Assembly (NCBI GenBank): GCA_964537825.1 | Contig: CAZIDL010000069.1 | Location: forward strand, 1 to 11,416 | Source of the DNA: CAZIDL01 sp964537825 | GTDB lineage: Bacteria; Bacteroidota; Bacteroidia; Flavobacteriales_D; CAYVSK01 | Direction of reading: 5' to 3' | DNA: 11,416 nt | In this document: positions 6,622-11,416 of the stretch, piece by piece | How the letters are laid out: every line of letters begins with the position of its first letter | Numbering within the stretch: position 1 is the first letter of the stretch | Program-made: the position numbers and the translations under genes | The notes under the pieces: generated by a model | Database searches by the model: none | Told to the model about the DNA's origin: nothing | What the model saw: the letters and a program-made list of their open reading frames with translations, nothing else

Positions 6622-9600
6622 TCAGGCTTCCACCGATACGGCCAACTTATCCTTGAGGATCTCCAGCAGCTCTTCTTTGTTGTCCCGGCAGAACAAGTGT
6701 CCTCCTTTCACTTCCTGGTATTCGAACTCAGAAGCTGTATGCTTCTTCCATTCTTTGAGTTCCGCTTCGCCGAAGACGCTGTCATCCGTACCACCGATCG
6801 CAATAACCGGGCATTTCAGGGGTTCCTCCTCGTAATACGTGTACTTCTTACCGAGGAGAATATCCGCTCGAAGGGCGGGGAGCATCTCGTTGAAGAGCTC
6901 CTCGTTATCGACCACGCTGTCCGGTATCTCCAGGGATCTCAGGTGATCCTTGATGTGGGGGATGTTCTTGTCCTTGTAGACTTCGCCGTCATCGATCTTT
7001 TGAAGGTGCGGGAATGGGCTTTCCATATCCGGAGATCGCCAACCCCCAACGATGAACTTGACCGGATGCACGTCCATCTCGCGCCGCAGATAGCGGGCAA
7101 GTTCGAACGCGATCCCGGCCCCTGAACTATGGCTGTAGAAGGCGACCGGCGTTGTCAGCAAGGGCTCGATCACTTCGGCCATCTTGGCAACGAGTTCGAA
7201 GACATCATCGTAAGCCTTTTCATCCGCACGCTCTTCACGTCCCGGGAACTGCACCGGACACACCTCGATGTCGTCAGGTAGTTGCTCGTACCAATCGCTG
7301 AACACGGAAGCACCTCCTGCAAAGTAAGGGAAGCAGAAAAGTCGCAAACGCGGGTTCTCCAACTTTTTCTTACGCGGGATCCATCGATCGAGCTCGCTCT
7401 TTTCTTCGCCGTCCTCGCTCATGGCCACCTCTTCGCCCGACATCTCGTCGAGGATCTGCTGGGTCATCTCTTCGATGGTCGGCCCACGCATGATACGCAT
7501 CATGGAATAATCGATGCCGAAATTGCTCTGGATCCAATTCCGAACTTGATTGGCCATGAGCGAATCGAGGCCGTACTTGCTGGTAGGCTCGTTCACATCC
7601 AGTTTCTTGGCGGTCGTACCGAGGACCCGTGCGAAAGTCCCGGTAAGGGCTTCCTCCAGCATTTCTTTTTGTTCGGATGGGTCTGCTTCCAGAATGCTGG
7701 CTTTCAAGGCCCCATCACCTTCTTCGCCGGCACCGCCACCCATTTCCTTCTCGTGCACCAAATGGGCGAAACGTGAGGATTCGCTGACGTGTGGGAAGAA
7801 CTCCCCGACGGTCTCCCAATCGGAATCGGTCGCAACACGGTTCACTGGCTTATTGAGCAGCATTTGCTCCAGGATATGGAGGGCCTGCTCAAGCGTAAAG
7901 GATCTCCATCCCTGTTTGTAGAGCATGCCGTCCACTTCCTGGCTCCTGGCCACGAAACCAACATCACCGATCACACCCCAGTTGATAGTGGTAGCCGGCA
8001 ATCCTTGAGCTTGACGCCAATGAGCGAAGTTATCGAGGAAGCTATTGGCCCCTACGTAACTGACCTGCCCTGGATTGCCGAACACGGCCGAAATGGAGGA
8101 ATAGGAAACGAAATGGTCCAGCTCCTTATCCTTGGTGTGCTCATGAAGGAGCCAGCACCCTACGGCCTTCGGTGCGAAGACCTTCATGTAACGATCCCGA
8201 TCGATCTCCGGGATACTACCGTCGTCGAGGACCATGGCCGCGTGCTGGACCCCTTTCAACGGTGGCATCTGCTCTTCGACCTCATTGAAGATGCGGTCCA
8301 TGTCCTCCTTGGAGGATACATCCCCCTTCGGGAGCATGACGTTCACGCCACGCGCCTCCATATCCTTCACCCGCTCTTTCTCTTCATCCGTTTTGGGCCC
8401 GCTTCGGCTCATGAGAACGAGATTCCGAGCGCCTTTGCGGGTCATCCAATAAGCAACGGCCAATCCGAATCCAGAAGCACCTCCCGTGATCATGTAGCTA
8501 GCGTCCTCCTTGAAGCAGATCTCCTCCGGAGGAGCTAGATCCACTTCACCTTCCATGGAGATGATGACCTTTCCGATATGACGAGCCCCGCCCATGAATT
8601 GGAACGCATCGGGCAATTCCCCAACGGGGAAGACAGTGACCGGATGGGGCTCGTATTCGTTCTCCACGAAATGGTCGATGGAACGCTGGAAGAGCTCGCC
8701 GCCGAAATCGACCTTTTGCGCAAAAAGACGGTCCACATCCACCCCGAAATAGGAGAGGTTGTTCCCGAAAGGCTGGAGCCCCAGCTTGCTGTTCCGATAG
8801 ATATCCGTCTTACCGATCTCCACGAATCGGCCGTATGCTGCCAGGCATTGGATGCTCTTATAGATCGATTCGCCGGAGAGGGAGTTGATCACGACATCCA
8901 CACCCTCACCGTTCGTCTTTTCCATGATCTCATCAGCGAAGGCATAGCTGCGGGAGTTCATGATATTCTCCCGCTTAACACCCAGCTTTTCGATGTAGTC
9001 CTGTTTCTCTTGGGTACTGCAGGTGGCAAAGACCTCTGCACCGATCGTATTGGCGATGTTGATCGCAGCGATCCCCACTCCTCCTGCTGCTGCATGGATG
9101 AGCACCCGCTCACCCGCTTCGATACGGCAGTGATGGATAAGGGAGAAATAAGCCGTCGTATAGACAACCGGAAGACTAGCCGCTTCAGCCCAGGAGATCC
9201 GCTCAGGTTTCTTGACAACATGCGCACCCTTGGGATAGGCAAAGCCGCCTAGACAGGAGGGTGCAGTGGCCATCACTTCATCACCGATCCGGGAGCTTTC
9301 GACATTCTCACCCACAGCGGTCACCACCCCGGAGCATTCGAGGCCGAACGTATGGCCGAAAAGACCCCCTTCTACCGCTTCATCGGAAAGAAGCCCCATT
9401 GCGATCATGATATCGCGGAAGTTGAGAGCGGAGGCTTTGATGCGTACCTCAACCTCGTCGGGAGCGGGATCCCTTCGCTCGGTCTCCCGCAGCACAACGT
9501 TGTCGAGTACACCATACTCGGTGATCGTAGCCTGGTAAGAGGCTTCTTCTGCGTTCACTCGTCGCTTGGCCCGTTCGGCGATCCGGTCGGGAGCGATCCG

Positions 9601-11416
9601 TTCGAGACGGTTCACGTAACGCTTGCGACCACGAAGGGCCATCTCTTCGATATGCTCCTGAGCAAAGAATTCCTTCAACAATTCGTCGATCTCATCCTTC
9701 TGAACCGGATCGCTCAAGTCAACCAGGGTAGTGGGATAGTTGGGGAATTCGTTGAGGATCACGCGAGCGACCCCTCGCTCCCCTTCTTGCTTAAGATTCG
9801 GGAGCTCAGGGGTGCCATCCACCGTCTGCGCCCCTGCGAAAAGGACCCAAAGGGACGGGTTCTTTTCGAAGCTCATGTCGTTCAGCTTCCGCATGATGTT
9901 CAACAACATCACGGAGCCTTCCTCTTCCGCTTTCAAGAGGCTTTCCGGATCGATGTCCTGGCCGTCGTGATCGAGCCCCCAGGCAAAGACGATACCCTCG
10001 AAACCCTGCCCTTCGGCGAGCTTGTCGATGGGCCGGTCGGCCCCCTCCTGAGCTTTCGGGTCACTTACGAACTCCGTCTCAGAGCGCTCTTCGAGCGCTT
10101 CACCCTTATGAACGCGCACACAGCGCTTATTCCGACTTTCAAGCTCTTCGATGACCTTTTCGGCCACTTTCCCATCATCCGTATAGACCAACCAATCGGC
10201 CTCTGCGGTCTCTTGCTCGTTGCTATCCTGGTATTCGGAGAGGTCGAGCTGCTCGGAACGGGCCAGAAGAACCGACTGACAGGAAGCCTGGTTATCCGGG
10301 AAATCGCTGAACCAATTCACATCGTGGAAGCCGTTGCTCCCGAGCACTTCCTTCCACTTCTCTGGTGCCATCGTGGCATGATGAGGCCGGATATCCGTAT
10401 CCTGGAACATCCACCAACCCTCGGTCATTCCGAAGATGAGATCGAGATAGACCGGTGAATTGGTCACCTCGAGGAGAAGAAGTTGCCCTTCAGAAGCGAG
10501 GAGTTTGCGAACGTTCTCGAGGGAATTGTCCAGGCGACTGGTCGCGTGGATCACGTCCGAGGCGATGATGAGGTCGTAGGCGTTCGTATCGAACCCTTGT
10601 TCTTCCGGATCCTGCTCGATGTCGAGCAGATCGTAGCGGACGAAGGGGTATTTGGCGAACTGTTCCTGGGCCTTCATCGTGAACATTCGCGAAAGGTCGG
10701 TGAAGACGTATTCCGTCCGCTCGGGTGGGAGCAGCGGCAGGATGGCCTGGGTCACCCCTCCGACACCAGCACCGACCTCAAGGATACGGAGAGTCTGGTT
10801 CTCCGGAAGATCCCTTATCAGCTCTGATACAGCTCGCTGAGCGATATCGTTGTACTTCTTAAAGGCGAAACCCTCCACATAATACTGGAGAATGGCTTGC
10901 CAATCGTCCTCCGGGAAGATGAGCTGGACCGGATCCACTTCGCCCTGGAGCACGTTCTGGATCTCCGGACCGCAACGCCCGAGAAGCGTGGATTCGTGAA
11001 GGAACTGCGGGAAGCGTTGCTTGAGTTCCTCCATCCAAGCGAAAACGTCGGACAGTTCGGGTGCTTCGACCACTTCGTAGTGGCCGTTCTCCCCTTTCAG
11101 AATACCGGCATCCTTCAGGATCTTAAAGAGGTGATGGAAGAGCCGCTCTTGCTCTTCGATGACCCCCATTTCTTTGATCAGGGCTTCCACGTTCAGGACG
11201 TTGCCCTTTTCGAAGGACATGCCCATATTGCTCAGAGCTCGGACGATATAAGCGATAGTGAGCCGATACTGTTCCGGCTCATAAGCTTCATAGTAATCTT
11301 CCTGTTCCTGGCGTTTCCGCACTGCATCGAGGGTCTCGTCGACCTCCTTCTGGATCTCGAGCGGGCTTTTGAGGTATTCGCCGGGATCGCGCAGGCGTTC
11401 CTGCTCGATGCGCGGC
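6622..11416 (-). CDS. Type I polyketide synthase, cMT-psiKR-ER-KR-ACP-TE part (5' partial)
   Basis: The frame is open to base 11416, so the N-terminal part is outside the window; the GTG at 11322 is internal and is used as residue 1 only for numbering (1566 residues). Domains in order: cMT-associated helical region (about 15-140); C-methyltransferase (140-345) with SAM motif LEVGAGVGG at 181-189 and probable catalytic pair H259/E285; structural pseudo-KR (about 375-570); enoylreductase (598-924) with NADPH motif HAAAGGVG at 743-750; ketoreductase (938-1190) with TGGASGFG at 946-953, K1052, S1075/S1076, Y1089, N1093, and LDD at 1032-1034 marking a B-type KR; acidic Gly-rich linker (1194-1215); ACP (1215-1297) with phosphopantetheine site S1254 in GLDSL; GrsT/RifR-like thioesterase (1322-1560) with S1399 in SHSSG, D1513 or D1514, and H1542 in GGHLF. 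KS, AT and probably DH are expected upstream. All visible catalytic sites appear intact. The likely product is a SAM-methylated, reduced polyketide or branched fatty acid released as an acid. The order matches fungal highly reducing PKSs and some bacterial modules, so iterative action is possible but not shown. Confidence 0.95.
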   Translation of the reverse strand, partial: PRIEQERLRDPGEYLKSPLEIQKEVDETLDAVRKRQEQEDYYEAYEPEQYRLTIAYIVRALSNMGMSFEKGNVLNVEALIKEMGVIEEQERLFHHLFKILKDAGILKGENGHYEVVEAPELSDVFAWMEELKQRFPQFLHESTLLGRCGPEIQNVLQGEVDPVQLIFPEDDWQAILQYYVEGFAFKKYNDIAQRAVSELIRDLPENQTLRILEVGAGVGGVTQAILPLLPPERTEYVFTDLSRMFTMKAQEQFAKYPFVRYDLLDIEQDPEEQGFDTNAYDLIIASDVIHATSRLDNSLENVRKLLASEGQLLLLEVTNSPVYLDLIFGMTEGWWMFQDTDIRPHHATMAPEKWKEVLGSNGFHDVNWFSDFPDNQASCQSVLLARSEQLDLSEYQDSNEQETAEADWLVYTDDGKVAEKVIEELESRNKRCVRVHKGEALEERSETEFVSDPKAQEGADRPIDKLAEGQGFEGIVFAWGLDHDGQDIDPESLLKAEEEGSVMLLNIMRKLNDMSFEKNPSLWVLFAGAQTVDGTPELPNLKQEGERGVARVILNEFPNYPTTLVDLSDPVQKDEIDELLKEFFAQEHIEEMALRGRKRYVNRLERIAPDRIAERAKRRVNAEEASYQATITEYGVLDNVVLRETERRDPAPDEVEVRIKASALNFRDIMIAMGLLSDEAVEGGLFGHTFGLECSGVVTAVGENVESSRIGDEVMATAPSCLGGFAYPKGAHVVKKPERISWAEAASLPVVYTTAYFSLIHHCRIEAGERVLIHAAAGGVGIAAINIANTIGAEVFATCSTQEKQDYIEKLGVKRENIMNSRSYAFADEIMEKTNGEGVDVVINSLSGESIYKSIQCLAAYGRFVEIGKTDIYRNSKLGLQPFGNNLSYFGVDVDRLFAQKVDFGGELFQRSIDHFVENEYEPHPVTVFPVGELPDAFQFMGGARHIGKVIISMEGEVDLAPPEEICFKEDASYMITGGASGFGLAVAYWMTRKGARNLVLMSRSGPKTDEEKERVKDMEARGVNVMLPKGDVSSKEDMDRIFNEVEEQMPPLKGVQHAAMVLDDGSIPEIDRDRYMKVFAPKAVGCWLLHEHTKDKELDHFVSYSSISAVFGNPGQVSYVGANSFLDNFAHWRQAQGLPATTINWGVIGDVGFVARSQEVDGMLYKQGWRSFTLEQALHILEQMLLNKPVNRVATDSDWETVGEFFPHVSESSRFAHLVHEKEMGGGAGEEGDGALKASILEADPSEQKEMLEEALTGTFARVLGTTAKKLDVNEPTSKYGLDSLMANQVRNWIQSNFGIDYSMMRIMRGPTIEEMTQQILDEMSGEEVAMSEDGEEKSELDRWIPRKKKLENPRLRLFCFPYFAGGASVFSDWYEQLPDDIEVCPVQFPGREERADEKAYDDVFELVAKMAEVIEPLLTTPVAFYSHSSGAGIAFELARYLRREMDVHPVKFIVGGWRSPDMESPFPHLQKIDDGEVYKDKNIPHIKDHLRSLEIPDSVVDNEELFNEMLPALRADILLGKKYTYYEEEPLKCPVIAIGGTDDSVFGEAELKEWKKHTASEFEYQEVKGGHLFCRDNKEELLEILKDKLAVSVEA

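Noticed and set aside
6606..6628. Possible intrinsic terminator after the PKS gene on the minus strand (AGCC/GGCT stem followed by six T)
   Set aside because: The stem has only 4 bp with an 8-base loop and overlaps the PKS stop codon. It is too weak to call, and termination here would separate the PKS from the gene for its activating enzyme. At most it could be a leaky attenuator.
9352..10458. Long open frame (368 codons) on the plus strand opposite the PKS
   Set aside because: It is fully antisense to conserved methyltransferase, pseudo-KR and ER coding sequence, has no recognisable domain and arises from codon bias on the other strand. The same applies to the open frames at 7282-8538 and 8578-9252.

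Overview
The window looks like chromosomal DNA of a Bacteroidota bacterium, plausibly a marine or flavobacterial-type lineage with a GC content a little above 50% (my impression, not computed). Support comes from three sources. The first gene ends in a type IX secretion (T9SS) sorting domain of the kind found in this phylum. It is followed by a lipoprotein and an outer-membrane protein of the Bacteroidota family DUF5723. Clear Shine-Dalgarno sequences are missing before the starts I inspected. I cannot name a genus.

Left half, plus strand (1-4011): the 3' part of a large secreted beta-propeller/T9SS protein (1-828, cut by the window edge); a 226-base intergenic region (829-1054) with a possible Bacteroidota-type promoter; a 518-residue lipoprotein of unknown function (1055-2611); and, closely spaced after it, a DUF5723 outer-membrane protein (2641-4011). 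The last two look like a two-gene cell-envelope operon.

Right half, minus strand (4012-11416), read right to left: a very large type I polyketide synthase (PKS) cut at its 5' end by the window edge, then an Sfp-type 4'-phosphopantetheinyl transferase, then a long-chain acyl-CoA synthetase whose start overlaps the transferase gene. The visible PKS order is C-methyltransferase, structural pseudo-KR, enoylreductase, ketoreductase, acyl carrier protein, thioesterase. KS, AT and probably DH should lie upstream, outside the window. This is the order of fungal highly reducing iterative PKSs, with an added C-terminal thioesterase that resembles the normally free-standing type II (GrsT/RifR-like) editing enzymes.

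Working model (inference): the transferase activates the PKS carrier domain, the PKS makes a reduced, SAM-methylated polyketide or branched fatty acid, the fused thioesterase releases the free acid, and the acyl-CoA synthetase activates it for incorporation into a lipid. The same synthetase could instead supply a starter acyl group. The two halves converge with no spacer: the DUF5723 stop codon and the synthetase stop codon abut in the palindrome TGATCA at 4009-4014.

No tRNA, rRNA, CRISPR array, insertion sequence or integrase was seen.
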